Of a stretch of DNA of 64,000 nt, positions 52,620 through 61,895 are shown piece by piece. Position numbers and translations under genes: made by a program. Source of the stretch: Methanoculleus thermophilus (GTDB taxonomy: Archaea; Halobacteriota; Methanomicrobia; Methanomicrobiales; Methanoculleaceae). The notes beneath the pieces are model-generated. The model searched no databases. It worked only from the letters and a program-made list of their open reading frames with translations, and was not told the DNA's origin. The DNA lies in contig NZ_BCNX01000007.1 of the NCBI RefSeq assembly GCF_001571405.1, forward strand, positions 124,001 to 188,000, in the 5' to 3' direction. Each line of letters starts with the position of its first letter. The stretch's first letter is position 1.

Positions 52620-52856
52620 CGGTCCTCAGGACGACGACCGGGCTCCACGGGGTTGAGGGGAAGGGGGCAGTTGTGGGGGAGAATGGTGAATTTTAGATGG
52701 GGTGTTACAGGGTAATATCCCCGAAAACAAGAAACCTGCCGGTCGGCGACGGCACAAACGGCGTGATCTGTTGGGCCTCATACGAGCACAGCAACTGGCC
52801 AGAGAACGAAGAGAGATAACTTCCCAGACCCGGGAACTCCCTTCCCGTTCATGCAA

Positions 52857-52978
52857 CCGCCTCCAGGAGGTTTACCGGCAGAACCCCGCGCCCGGGATCG
52901 GAACCCTAGCCGCTATCGGCGTCGTGACCGCTGCAGTCGGGCGGCGGTTGCATAAGGGGCGGCTTCAGGATCAGACCC
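52857..52978 (+). pseudogene. Remnant of the small multi-drug export C-terminus
   Basis: The translation LQEVYRQNPAPGIGTLAAIG and VVTAAVGRRLHKGRLQ matches LLEIYREDPTLGIGILVGIV and AAAAGWLMHKRRLRERRP at the end of the intact gene (51287-51991). No start or upstream part remains. It is joined directly, in another frame, to the Cache-like remnant. Confidence 0.6.
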
Positions 52979-52981
52979 CAG

Positions 52982-53374
52982 GTGGCGGTCATCGAGGCAC
53001 CCGTCTTCACGGACGAAGGGCTCTTCGTCGGGTTCACCTCCATCGTCTTCCGGCCGGAAGTCCTGATCGGAGAGATCGCCGGCCCGGCGGCGGACGGCAC
53101 CCCCTACCAGGTGATGGTCCTCCAGACGGACGGACGGGTGATCTACGACACCGACCCGGCCCAGATCGGGCGGATGATGTTTGAAGACCCGCTCTACACC
53201 GATCACCCGGACTTGCTCGATACGGCCCAGCGGGTCGTCAGCGAGCGCTACGGCACCGCGACATACAAGTTTGCCGCCGACGGAGGAGAGACGGTGCAGA
53301 AGGAGATCACCTGGACGACCACCGGGCTCCACGGGACGGAGTGGAGGGTGGCGGTGATCCGGGCGGTTGAATAA
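52982..53374 (+). pseudogene. C-terminal part of a second Cache-like sensor copy
   Basis: About 130 codons: VIEAPVFTDEGLFVGFTSIV, then EIAGPAADGTPYQVMVLQTD, VIYDTDPAQIGRMMF and TTTGLHGTEWRVAV, the second half of a Cache-type ligand-binding domain. It has no signal or membrane anchor. The segment APVF-x-x-E ... IAGPAA-x-x-T matches the end of the product at 52077 (TPVFSGE ... IADPAANDT), so it is a second copy whose first half was lost. A GTG or ATG inside could still start it; I treat it as a remnant. Confidence 0.55.
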
Positions 53375-53424
53375 GAAGAAAGGACGGGTGGCCGCGTGAG
53401 AGCAGGTCTCATCTTCCTGTAATC

Positions 53425-55458
53425 TCACGGCCGCACCGGCACTCCTTCCGCCTCCCGGAGCAGGAAGGAGAACGCCGCCCCCTGTTCCGAGCGGCCCGGC
53501 ACCCGGTCCTCGACCCAGATCCTGCCGCCGTAGCGATCGACGAGGATCTGGACAAGGTAGAGCCCGAGCCCCTCGCCCACACCACGCTGCTTCCTCTCAT
53601 AGCGGTGGAAGATCACGTCTTTCTGGCTATCCGGGACCCCCCGCCCGGTGTCCGCGACCGTCACCCGGAAGAACCCCACCTCATCCGCCTCGACCCGGAT
53701 GGATATCGCAACGCCCGGACCGCCGTGCTTGACGGCATTGCCGATCAGGTTCGTGAAGATCTCGGAGAGGAGATCGTCGGCGAGGACCGTAGCCGTGGTC
53801 CCCTCGTAATGAATGGGGACCTCCGGGAAGTGGGCGATCTCGGCCCTGATGACCGCATCGAGATCGGTCGGGCGAAGGAGAGGCGGGCCTGCATGGATCC
53901 GCCGGATCTTCGAGACCATCCCGAGGATCTCGATGCTCTTTGTTATGCTCCGCTTCAGGTTCACCAGATACCCGACCGCCTCCCCCTCCACGGAATCGAG
54001 GAGGAGTTCGGTGTAGAGGTTTGAGACGTTCTCGGTGTTCCTGATGTCGTGAGTCAGGATATCGAGGTAGAGGTTCGCCTCCCGGTGGGCGGACTCAAGA
54101 TCCCGGTGGATCCGTGTAAGTTCAGCCGCGTGACGCTGGAGGGCCTCCTCCGTCTGCTTTCGCTCGGTGATATCACGAAAGATCCCGCTCCGGAAGTGCG
54201 GCCAGCCGTTCACATCGTCGATGACCGTGAAGTGATCCTCAAGCCAGCGATACTGGCCGTCTTTTGCCCGGAACCGGTACACAAGGAACCCTTTCGTCCT
54301 GAGAATGGACTTATAAAACTCCTCTTCAACCACCGGACGATCTTCAGGATGGACGCGGTCCATGAACGCGTCATGGTCCATCGTGGTCATCTCCCCCGGG
54401 GTAACACCGAGGATCTCCCCAACAACCGGGCTCACATAATCGTAGCGATCGGTCTGCAGGTTGAGCCGATAGACTACATCGAGCGAACTCTCGAGCACCG
54501 CACGAAACCGCTCTTCGCTCTCCCGGTGGGCCGCCTCCGCCCGCTTACGCTTCGTGATGTCGGTGAAGAATGCTGTAACCCGCCCCCGTTCGAACGAGAA
54601 CGCGGTGACCTCAAACCACCGCGAGAGGGACGGGAGCGGGTACTCAAACGTCGCAGATTCACCCGTCAGCGCCACCCTCCCGTAGATCGTGATGAGATCG
54701 GTGACCTCTTCGGGAGTAAAGAACTCGGTCACCCGCCGGTGCAGGGCCGCATCACGCCCAATCCCGGTAAAGAATTCGAATGCCCTGTTGACTTCCAGGT
54801 AGACGATATCAACGGGATTGCCGGCGGTATCGGTGACTATCTCACAATGGACGTACCCGACGAATGGGTTATCGAGAATCTGCTGGTACCACCTCATATT
54901 CTCCTGCAGGGCATCTTCCGCTCGTTTCCGCTCCGAATCGTCGTAAGTATAACCCTGGATCTCAACAAGTTCGCCGTCTGCATCAAAACGCCCGACCAGG
55001 TTCTCGACGACGTGAATGTAACTGCCGTCCCGGCGCCTCCGGGCCATGCCCTCGTTCTCCACCTTTCCCTCTCTTTCGAGGCGTTCGAGGAGCCGGTCCC
55101 GGTCCTCAGGGTCGGCGTAGAGATCCCTGATATTCGTCTGCAGCGCATCCTCGATTGAGGCAAACCCGAATATCCGGAGAAACGCCGGGTTGCATGCGAG
55201 GATCCGGCCATCGACGGAGGCAAGAAAGTCGCCGGTGAGATCGTCCTCAAAGAGTCGCCGGTAACGTTCCTCGCTCCCCTGCAGGGCATCCTTCAGGGAG
55301 AGAAGTGCAGCGTTCTCTCGCCGGAGCATCTCGATCTCGGCCTGGAGTTCCGCTATACGTTCATGCTGCGGCCGCTCTCCCATGGGAGGGGTCTTTCGCC
55401 TGCCCCCCCTCACTTCGCTGGAGGATGAAGCCTGTGTTTCATTGAAACCTACCGTCAT
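53425..55458 (-). CDS. PAS-domain sensor histidine kinase
   Basis: A soluble kinase of about 677 residues with no membrane segment: N-terminal coiled coil (ERIAELQAEIEMLRRENAAL), three PAS domains (about 60-175, 180-295, 300-425; PAC ends YTYDDSERKRAEDAL, FFTDITKRKRAEAA and IFRDITERKQTEEAL), a HisKA-type segment with phospho-acceptor His in ILTHDIRNTENV, and a HATPase domain with NLIGNAVKHG (N box), DTGRGVP (G1) and GEGLGLYLV (G2). No response regulator adjoins. Start chosen at 55458, about 50 bases after a minus-strand TATA (55511-55520); Met at 55383 is an alternative. Signal unknown, probably cytoplasmic. Confidence 0.9.
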   Translation of the reverse strand: MTVGFNETQASSSSEVRGGRRKTPPMGERPQHERIAELQAEIEMLRRENAALLSLKDALQGSEERYRRLFEDDLTGDFLASVDGRILACNPAFLRIFGFASIEDALQTNIRDLYADPEDRDRLLERLEREGKVENEGMARRRRDGSYIHVVENLVGRFDADGELVEIQGYTYDDSERKRAEDALQENMRWYQQILDNPFVGYVHCEIVTDTAGNPVDIVYLEVNRAFEFFTGIGRDAALHRRVTEFFTPEEVTDLITIYGRVALTGESATFEYPLPSLSRWFEVTAFSFERGRVTAFFTDITKRKRAEAAHRESEERFRAVLESSLDVVYRLNLQTDRYDYVSPVVGEILGVTPGEMTTMDHDAFMDRVHPEDRPVVEEEFYKSILRTKGFLVYRFRAKDGQYRWLEDHFTVIDDVNGWPHFRSGIFRDITERKQTEEALQRHAAELTRIHRDLESAHREANLYLDILTHDIRNTENVSNLYTELLLDSVEGEAVGYLVNLKRSITKSIEILGMVSKIRRIHAGPPLLRPTDLDAVIRAEIAHFPEVPIHYEGTTATVLADDLLSEIFTNLIGNAVKHGGPGVAISIRVEADEVGFFRVTVADTGRGVPDSQKDVIFHRYERKQRGVGEGLGLYLVQILVDRYGGRIWVEDRVPGRSEQGAAFSFLLREAEGVPVRP

Positions 55459-55510
55459 GTAAAGATCTAAGAGTTGTTTTTCTCCTGCTGTCCGTTGAAA
55501 TTCGGACCGA

Positions 55511-55520
55511 TCGTATATAA
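55511..55520 (-). promoter_or_regulatory. TATA box of the histidine kinase gene
   Basis: TCGTATATAA (TTATATACGA on the minus strand) predicts transcription starting near 55490, about 30 bases before the chosen start codon. Confidence 0.5.
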
Positions 55521-55655
55521 CTGCGCGGGTAAGCGGGTGGATCGCCTGTACCATCCCAAAATTCCGCCGGGAATGATCACAGGCACCTCGGAGCGGTGAA
55601 GAGATATTCTCGTGCAGCCCACGTGATCTACGTGTAAGCCGGGGTGGAGAGTTAC

Positions 55656-56676
55656 ATGAGGTATGAGGAGGTCAACGGCAACATCTTCTACAACGGTGAC
55701 TGCATCGCCGGGGCGAAAGAGCATATCCCCGACGACGCAATCGACCTGATCATCACGGACCCCCCCCTACGGCATCAACGGCGACCGGCTGCACCAGCAC
55801 TACAACCGGGACGAGAGGTTCGTCCTCGACGGGTACATCGAGGTTCCCGCTCACCGCTACGGAGAGTTCAGCCTCGCATGGATCCGGGAGGCCGAGCGGA
55901 TACTGAGGCCAGGCGGGTCGATCTACATCGTCTCGGGCTACACCAACCTCTACCACATCCTCCATGCCCTGCGCAAGACGCACCTTCGCGAGGTCAACCA
56001 CATCATATGGCGCTACAACTTCGGCGTCTATACGAGCAGGAAGTACGTCTCTTCCCACTACCACATCCTCTACTACGAGAAACCCGGCGGCGAGAGGACG
56101 TTCAACCTCGAGTCCCGGTACGGGGCCTGGGAGAGGACGGCGGACGGCCGGTCGCCCAACTACCGGGACCGCGAGGACGTCTGGTGCATCAACCGAGAAT
56201 ACAAACCCGGGCAGACAAAGAACAAGAACGAGCTGCCGGCGGAGTTGCTCATCAAGATGCTCCAGTACAGCAGCAACGAGGGCGACCTCGTCTGCGACAT
56301 GTTTCTTGGCGGGTTCTCGACTGCAAGAGCGGCCATCGGGCTCAACCGCCGGGCGACCGGGTTTGAGATATCCGGACCGATATTCGATCTCCGGGTGAGA
56401 GAGTTGAGGGGTATCAAGCCCGGATGCCTGCTGCAATCGTTAAGGACGCCACTGACAGAGAGACCAAAGAACCAGGGCAGGCCCTGGACCGACAGCGACC
56501 GGAGAGCCCTGGTCTCCAGGTTCGCGATACTGATCGAGTCCGGGAGCACAAAGAAGGCAGCCATCGAGAGACTCGGAAGAGAATTCGGCCGGGGCCGCTG
56601 GTCCATCGAGAAGATGCTAAAGCGGGAGGGGATCCTGCCTCCCCGGCAGAAAGCGCAAGGCTCCAGACCCGGATGA
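55656..56676 (+). pseudogene. DNA methyltransferase gene frameshifted at a C8 tract
   Basis: Reading from ATG 55656 gives MRYEEVNGNIFYNGDCIAGA and IDLIITDPP, then the frame breaks. Skipping one base of the eight-C run at 55760-55767 restores DPPYGINGD and an open frame to 56676. The joined protein, about 340 residues, has DPPY (motif IV) before motif I (CDMFLGGFSTARAAIGLNRR), the beta-class order of N6A/N4C methyltransferases, and a C-terminal helix-turn-helix-like region (RRALVSRFAILIESGSTKKA). Either a slipped, phase-variable gene, a pseudogene or a sequencing error. Its stop overlaps ATGA with the next frame, next to dam. Confidence 0.8.
55760..55767 (+). repeat. C8 homopolymer within the DPPY codons
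   Basis: Eight consecutive C in GAC-CCC-CCC-C-TAC-GGC. Seven would keep the frame. The tract lies exactly in the catalytic motif, an efficient position for on/off switching by slippage. Confidence 0.8.
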
Positions 56677-56744
56677 GAAAAGGCAATACTAAACAGTCTC
56701 AGTGCAAACCTTTCTCGATACCTGAAGAACTCACCCGGATTAAG

Positions 56745-57680
56745 ATGACAAGAAATACACCCCTCGCACGACCGTTTCTCAAGTGGGCAGGCGGAAAGGC
56801 GCAGTTGCTCGATGCGTTCACGAAAAGAGTGCCTAAAGACCTCACAGCCGGAGCCCTCCCGGTCTTTGTCGAGCCGTTCATGGGTGGCGGGGCGGTATAC
56901 TTCAATTTTAACAGCATCTTTGGGTTCAGAGAGTGCCATATATTCGATATCAACGAGGAGCTCGTCCTCGTCTACAACGTCGTAAAACGCGACGTCGAAG
57001 GACTCATCGAGTGCTTAAGCGATCTTAGCGACGCGTTCCTCTCCCGGGACGATGCCAGGCGCAAAGAGTACTACTACGCCATACGGGATACGTTCAATCG
57101 CAGAAAGAGGAGCATCAACTTCGCGCAGTACGGCGAGGGGTGGGTGGAGCGGGCTGCACAGTTTATCTTTCTCAACAAAACATGCTTCAACGGCCTATAC
57201 CGGGTAAACTCGCGGGGCGAGTTCAACGTCCCGTTCGGCAGATACAAAAACCCGACGATCCTGCACGAAGATCTGCTCCGGGCCGACTCCCTCGCGCTTG
57301 AGAATACCACCATCCATCTCGGCGATTTCACGCAGTCTAGACCCTACATATCCGAAGAGACCTTCGTCTACTTCGACCCCCCGTATCGGCCCCTGAACCG
57401 GACATCCTCGTTCACGCAGTACTCGAAAGGGGGGTTTAACGACGCTGAGCAGAAGCGTCTTGCGGCGTTTTATGCAGAATGCGATGCGAAGGGCGCGAAA
57501 CTCATGCTGAGCAACTCGGACCCGAAAAACATCGACCCAAATGACGGATTCTTCGATGATCTCTATAAGGACTATTATATAGACCGGGTCCCGGCGAGAC
57601 GGATGATCAACTGCGACGGGGCGGGGCGGGGCAAGATCCATGAGATCATCGTTATGAACTACGATCCGCGCGATCGCTGA
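56745..57680 (+). CDS. dam: DNA adenine methyltransferase (D12 class, Dam-like)
   Basis: N6-adenine methyltransferase of 311 residues. Motif I FLKWAGGKAQLL (about 10-21) and FVEPFMGGGAVYFNF (about 41), the class insert FIFLNKTCFNGLYRVNSRGE followed by FNVPFGRYK, and catalytic motif VYFDPPYRPL (about 206). This alpha-class order matches Dam/DpnM. No restriction enzyme lies beside it, so it may be an orphan or part of a decayed system. ATG at 56745 gives the usual N-terminus; an ATGA overlap with the preceding gene at 56673 is an alternative start. Confidence 0.9.
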   Translation: MTRNTPLARPFLKWAGGKAQLLDAFTKRVPKDLTAGALPVFVEPFMGGGAVYFNFNSIFGFRECHIFDINEELVLVYNVVKRDVEGLIECLSDLSDAFLSRDDARRKEYYYAIRDTFNRRKRSINFAQYGEGWVERAAQFIFLNKTCFNGLYRVNSRGEFNVPFGRYKNPTILHEDLLRADSLALENTTIHLGDFTQSRPYISEETFVYFDPPYRPLNRTSSFTQYSKGGFNDAEQKRLAAFYAECDAKGAKLMLSNSDPKNIDPNDGFFDDLYKDYYIDRVPARRMINCDGAGRGKIHEIIVMNYDPRDR

Positions 57681-57751
57681 GAACATTTATCGCCGGGCCC
57701 CGAACACTACCCATCCCAAAACTATAAGGCCTCCGAGGACATGCAAGGCCT

Positions 57752-58075
57752 ATGGCGTTTCGGGAGATCGACGACGAACTCTGGGAGATTATCCAGAGAC
57801 ACCTCCTGCCTCAGAAACCTCATATCGGCCGGCCGCGCCGGGACCCTAGATGCCTCTTCAACGGCATCCTGTACGTCCTCACCACCGGGTGCGCCTGGAG
57901 CGATGTGCCGGCGCGGTATGGTACAAAATCGACGGTTCACCGCTACCATCTCGAGCTCTGCGAACGAGGGGCGTACCAGACAATCTTCCTCGACCTCCTC
58001 CGGTCAGGCTACGAGTTCCGGAAGGGGGAGATAGATCGATGCGTGAGGGTGGAGCCCCAATCGTCCGTCTCTTAA
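57752..58075 (+). mobile_element. Truncated IS5-type transposase
   Basis: The 107-codon frame MAFREIDDELWEIIQRHLLP, then GRPRRDPRCLFNGILYVLTTGCAWSDVP and YGTKSTVHRYHLELCERGAY, is the N-terminal (DUF4096) part of IS5-family transposases. It breaks into unrelated sequence after KGEIDRC, before the catalytic region. No terminal repeats were found. The element is dead and marks a past insertion next to dam. Its end overlaps the cbiE stop. Confidence 0.78.
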
Positions 58076-58644
58076 AAATCTCCCGCCACCACCACGAAAA
58101 GGTCGCCCCGGGGTGTTGGGGGCTCCGCGGCCGTCCCGACGGCGATCCGCTCCGCCGGGTAGCCGAGGTCCTCGCAGACGGCAATCCGGATCCGGGGCGG
58201 TAGGGCGGCCGCGAGTGCCCCTACCTTGAAGGCCGGGTCGGCGATGAGAAAGACCACCCGGCCCGCAAGGACCTCTTTTTTAGCGTCGGCAACCGCACGG
58301 ATGTGGTCCTTCCCGTGGGCCGAGACGATCGCCGCCCTTGTGAGCGGAAGTTTGAGCCGGGCGAAGGCAACCTGGAGCGAGGAGATCCCCGGGACGACCT
58401 CGCCGGGGAGGTAGCCGAGCCCCGCAAGCATCGGGTCTCCCGTCGAGAGGACGACCGCGTGGTCTGGGAGGGAGCGAAGGCTTCGGTAATCCGTGATCTC
58501 GTGCACCTCGCACTCCGGCGGGATGGCATCCCGCGCAAGTTCGATCGCCCGGGCCGAGCCGTAGATGAGCGAAGCGCCAGCGATGATCCTCGCCGCCTCC
58601 GCGGTCAGCATCCCCGGCCCGCAGCCCACGCCGACGATCTTCAC
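58072..58644 (-). CDS. cbiE: Cobalt-precorrin-7 C5-methyltransferase CbiE
   Basis: AdoMet-dependent methylation at C5 in anaerobic cobalamin synthesis. The 190-residue protein has MKIVGVGCGPGMLTAEAARI, the tetrapyrrole methylase start; VVLSTGDPMLAGLGYLPGEV and VVPGISSLQVAFARL follow. CbiT (C15) works with it and heads the operon. It is the last gene of the operon and overlaps cbiD by 4 bases. Confidence 0.92.
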   Translation of the reverse strand: MKIVGVGCGPGMLTAEAARIIAGASLIYGSARAIELARDAIPPECEVHEITDYRSLRSLPDHAVVLSTGDPMLAGLGYLPGEVVPGISSLQVAFARLKLPLTRAAIVSAHGKDHIRAVADAKKEVLAGRVVFLIADPAFKVGALAAALPPRIRIAVCEDLGYPAERIAVGTAAEPPTPRGDLFVVVAGDF

Positions 58645-59651
58645 GGCGATTCCCCGATGATCCGGCCGCTGCGGTCGACGATCACGACCCGGACGCGGGG
58701 GTAGCGGTCCCGGAAAGCCGCTAACTCCCGGCGGGCCACCTCATCCCAGAGCGAGGTCGTCGAGAGTTCCTCCACCGTCGCGCACCCGGTGCCCTCGAGA
58801 ACATTCGGGTTCATGAACTTCATGATAAGGCCGGGGAGCCCGCAGATCACCGTATCACCGTCGGCCACCCGGAGCGCCTCCTCGAGTTTGCTCCCGACGA
58901 GAATCGCCTCCCGGTCGGGGAAGAGGAGTCGGGAGTAGCGCAGCCCGAGCCTCCCGGTCGTCAGCACGACCGCATTCGTGCGGGCAATCCGGTCGAGCAC
59001 CCCCTCCGTCATGTGGTCGTCCCACGGCTCGACGAGCCCGGTCGTCCCGAGGATCGATATCCCGCCCTGCACCCCTATCCTCGGGTTTAAGGTCTTTTGC
59101 GCCACCTCGGCCCCCCGGGGGGCCGTGAGGATGACCGTTACCCCAGAAAGACCCGCCTGCTCAACCGCCTCACCGATCGAGCGCTTGATGCAGTCGAGCG
59201 CCGGATCGCTGATTGCCGGTGTCCCCAGCCGGTGACGGTGGGTGTTGCGGGCGAAACTCCCGATCCCCGCGCCCGGAACGAACTGGACGCCATCCGAGAG
59301 AGAGGAGACCGCGGTCGCGGTAAACTCAAGCCCCGCGGTCACGTCCGAGGGGTAGTCCCCGGAGTCCTTCCGGCACGACGCCTCTCCGCGATAGGCGTCC
59401 ACCGGGAGGCTGACCGTGATACCGCAGGGAAGGGTGACCTCGACCTCGTTTACGGTATCGAGGGCAAGCGAGAGGACCGCCGCCTTGCAGGCAGCGGCCG
59501 CGGTCGTCCCGGTCGTAAACCCCCGGCGGAGGACCGATCCGGACGCCGTCAGGACCGCAAGCCCCCTCTCCACGTCAGGGAGGAGGTCGGGCGAGCGGCA
59601 GGCCGCGACCCAGGCCTCGGGGTACTCGAAATCAGTAACCGGGTCCCGCAT
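58641..59651 (-). CDS. cbiD: Cobalt-precorrin-5B C1-methyltransferase CbiD
   Basis: Methylates C1 after ring contraction. The 336-residue protein carries the signature LRRGFTTGTTAAAACKAAVL (about 42), KDSGDYPSDVTAGLEFTATA, GSFARNTHRHRLGTPAI-like segments and GTTGLVEPWDDHMTEG. Start at 59651 is chosen; the frame opens 12 codons earlier. Overlaps cbiC by 20 and cbiE by 4 bases. Confidence 0.93.
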   Translation of the reverse strand: MRDPVTDFEYPEAWVAACRSPDLLPDVERGLAVLTASGSVLRRGFTTGTTAAAACKAAVLSLALDTVNEVEVTLPCGITVSLPVDAYRGEASCRKDSGDYPSDVTAGLEFTATAVSSLSDGVQFVPGAGIGSFARNTHRHRLGTPAISDPALDCIKRSIGEAVEQAGLSGVTVILTAPRGAEVAQKTLNPRIGVQGGISILGTTGLVEPWDDHMTEGVLDRIARTNAVVLTTGRLGLRYSRLLFPDREAILVGSKLEEALRVADGDTVICGLPGLIMKFMNPNVLEGTGCATVEELSTTSLWDEVARRELAAFRDRYPRVRVVIVDRSGRIIGESP

Positions 59652-60312
59652 GGCCAGCACGCTCGGCAAAGATCGTGATGATCTCATTCATCGCCGCTAC
59701 CGCAACCGGCGTCCCTCCGCGGGTCCCGACGTTCGAGATCGACGGCAGATCGAACTCGCGGAGCACTTCCTTAGACTCCGCCGCGTTCACAAATCCCACC
59801 GGGGTCCCGATGATGAGCGCCGGTCGGAGCCCCTCCCGGACCATATCGCAGACGCCGAGGAGCGCAGACGGAGCGTTCCCGATGACCACGACCGAGCCCT
59901 CAAGTCGATCGCGCAGGGCAAAGAATCCCGCGGACGTCCTGGTAATCCCACGTTGTTGGGCGATATCCTCGCCGTAATCGAGGGCGCAGAGGACCTCGCT
60001 TGAATGCCCGCGTTTCAGGATGCCGGTCTGCACCATCCTGATATCGGTGATGATCGGCGCACGCATCTTGAGTGCAGCGACCCCGGCCTCGACCGGGTCG
60101 CCGGAAAAGCGCATAAGATCAGCCATCGCAAAGTCGCCGACCGCAACCGAGCACCGCTGCCGGATCCGGTCCTCGAGGGTGGCGTCACCCACCATCTCCC
60201 GGGCCAGGTTCCGGCTCGTGCTCGCTATTGCGTAGGCCTCCGGGGTGACCGCAGCAAGATCAGTATACGTATTTCCGGTGGTATCCCCGGGGCGTGATGA
60301 TTCCTCTCGCAT
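59632..60312 (-). CDS. cbiC: Cobalt-precorrin-8 methylmutase CbiC
   Basis: Moves a methyl from C11 to C12, giving cobyrinate. The 226-residue protein has AYAIASTSRNLAREMVGDAT, the active-site His-containing segment QTGILKRGHSSEVLCALDYG, and GTPVGFVNAAESKEVLREFD, all typical. The start at 60312 makes a 52-base overlap with cbiH; no better start codon is available downstream before the conserved domain. Confidence 0.92.
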   Translation of the reverse strand: MREESSRPGDTTGNTYTDLAAVTPEAYAIASTSRNLAREMVGDATLEDRIRQRCSVAVGDFAMADLMRFSGDPVEAGVAALKMRAPIITDIRMVQTGILKRGHSSEVLCALDYGEDIAQQRGITRTSAGFFALRDRLEGSVVVIGNAPSALLGVCDMVREGLRPALIIGTPVGFVNAAESKEVLREFDLPSISNVGTRGGTPVAVAAMNEIITIFAERAGHAGPGY

Positions 60313-61054
60313 CAGTCTCACTTCTCCAGATTCTCGTCTCCTCTCCGCCGATAAAGACGATCGAGTGCATGTCCACGAAGGCAAAGTGATCGCCGAACTC
60401 GCCCAGCGTCGTTATCAACCGTTCCTCCCCCATCCGGTAGGCGTTCTTGACCACCCCGACCGGTGTAGTTGCCGGGAGGTAGCGGCGGGCGATCGCGATC
60501 GCCGCATCGAGGTTATGCTGCCTCCCCCGGGAGCGGGGGTTGTAGAGGACGACCGGAACCCGCATCTGAAACGCCAGATCGAGCCTCCGCTCGATCTCCT
60601 CCCAGGGGGTGAGGAGATCCGAGAGACTCATCGTGACGTAGTCGCCCGAGAGCGGCGACCCCAGAAGCGCCCCCGCCGAGAGCGCGGCCGTGATCCCGGG
60701 GATGACCTCGATTGCGACATTCGATCCCGACCGTTCGGCCACCTCGAGCACGATGCTCGCCATCCCGTAGACTCCGGCATCGCCGCCGCTCACCATCGCG
60801 ACGACACGGTCTTTTGCAAGATCGAGGGCACGTCGCGCCCGGTCGACCTCGCGGCCCATGCCGCTCCGGATGACCTCTTTTCCAGCGAGCATCGGCTCGA
60901 CGAGGTCGAGATAGAACCCGTTGCCGATGACGCAGTCGGCCTCGCCGAGGGCTTTGAGCGCCCGGGGCGTCATCTGCAGCAGGTCGCCGGGACCGGTCCC
61001 GACGATATATAGTCTTCCACTCCTATCGCGCGATTGCAACGGTAACACTCCCAT
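60260..61054 (-). CDS. cbiH: Cobalt-precorrin-3 C17-methyltransferase CbiH
   Basis: Methylates C17 with ring contraction. The 264-residue product has LYIVGTGPGDLLQMTPRALK, VVAMVSGGDAGVYGMASIVL and EVIPGITAALSAGALLGSPL, then VVLYNPRSRGRQHNLDAA. Start at 61054 (MGVLPLQSRDRSG); the frame opens earlier inside cbiG. Overlaps cbiG by 32 bases and cbiC by 53. Confidence 0.93.
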   Translation of the reverse strand: MGVLPLQSRDRSGRLYIVGTGPGDLLQMTPRALKALGEADCVIGNGFYLDLVEPMLAGKEVIRSGMGREVDRARRALDLAKDRVVAMVSGGDAGVYGMASIVLEVAERSGSNVAIEVIPGITAALSAGALLGSPLSGDYVTMSLSDLLTPWEEIERRLDLAFQMRVPVVLYNPRSRGRQHNLDAAIAIARRYLPATTPVGVVKNAYRMGEERLITTLGEFGDHFAFVDMHSIVFIGGEETRIWRSETDARGIITPRGYHRKYVY

Positions 61055-61895
61055 AAGTCTGCTTGGCAAGCACCAGTTCCTTCCTCTTCGAGGCTGCAAG
61101 AGCCGCGGGTTCCGCAACCCCGGAAAGCCCGATCAGATCGGCTCGCGAGGGCGACGGGGCCGCCTCTGCATTCAGCGTCTCGTCGTCGAAGAAGACGAGG
61201 TTTCCCCCGAGCTCCGCGACGGCCTCAAGAAGCCCTGTCTCGTGACGCTTCTTTGCCGTCGTCGCGTAGACAAGAACCTCGCTCTCCGTGATCCCGACAG
61301 CCTCGAGAGCCCGCCGGGCGGCCTCCACCACCTCGGGCGCCCCGACGCCCTTGCGGCACCCAAGGCCGACGACGTACTCCCCCTTCCGGACGAGGAGGGC
61401 GACCCCCGGACCCGCGACGACGATCCCGGTCCCGGTCACCGTATAGAGAGGGACGTCGCCGTCCAGGATCGCGGCGTTCACCGCCCGGGTGGAGGAGCGG
61501 TTCACGACGTCGCACCCCGTGCGAGTGGCTATCCCCTCGACAGACTCGCGGCCGCATGCCTCGGTCGCGGTCGTGATCACCGGCGTGACCCCGAGAGCGG
61601 CAAGTTCCCGGGCAAGATCGTTTGCGCCGTGGTGCCCCCCGACGACCGGGACGGCGTAGCGGAGGTCGGGGCCGACCACCACCACCGCGGGGTCCCGCCA
61701 CTTGTCGGAAAGGAGCGGTGCGATCCCCCGGACGGCTATTCCGGCCGACATCAGGGCGACGATCCGATCGTAGGCAGAAAATGCCGTCCGGAAGACTTCC
61801 GGACCGTAGGGCAGAAGATCTGCGCCGAGCGCATCGGCAAGCCGGCGGGCTTTGGGGAGGAACCGCTCGAGGGCGATCACCACAGTCCCGGTCAT
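61023..61895 (-). CDS. cbiG: Cobalt-precorrin-5A hydrolase CbiG
   Basis: Opens the lactone ring and releases acetaldehyde. The 290-residue product has DRIVALMSAGIAVRGIAPLL, VVGGHHGANDLARELAALG, and a C-terminal CbiG domain YVVGLGCRKGVGAPEVVEAA, ETGLLEAVAELGGNLVFF. The order of N-, middle and C-terminal domains is normal. Its start overlaps cbiF by 4 bases. Confidence 0.93.
   Translation of the reverse strand: MTGTVVIALERFLPKARRLADALGADLLPYGPEVFRTAFSAYDRIVALMSAGIAVRGIAPLLSDKWRDPAVVVVGPDLRYAVPVVGGHHGANDLARELAALGVTPVITTATEACGRESVEGIATRTGCDVVNRSSTRAVNAAILDGDVPLYTVTGTGIVVAGPGVALLVRKGEYVVGLGCRKGVGAPEVVEAARRALEAVGITESEVLVYATTAKKRHETGLLEAVAELGGNLVFFDDETLNAEAAPSPSRADLIGLSGVAEPAALAASKRKELVLAKQTYGSVTVAIAR

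Noticed and set aside
52702-53184. A 160-codon gene between the two Cache-like segments
   Set aside because: Its start has no homology, the middle is a remnant of the multi-drug export C-terminus, and the end is a wrong-frame reading of the Cache remnant.
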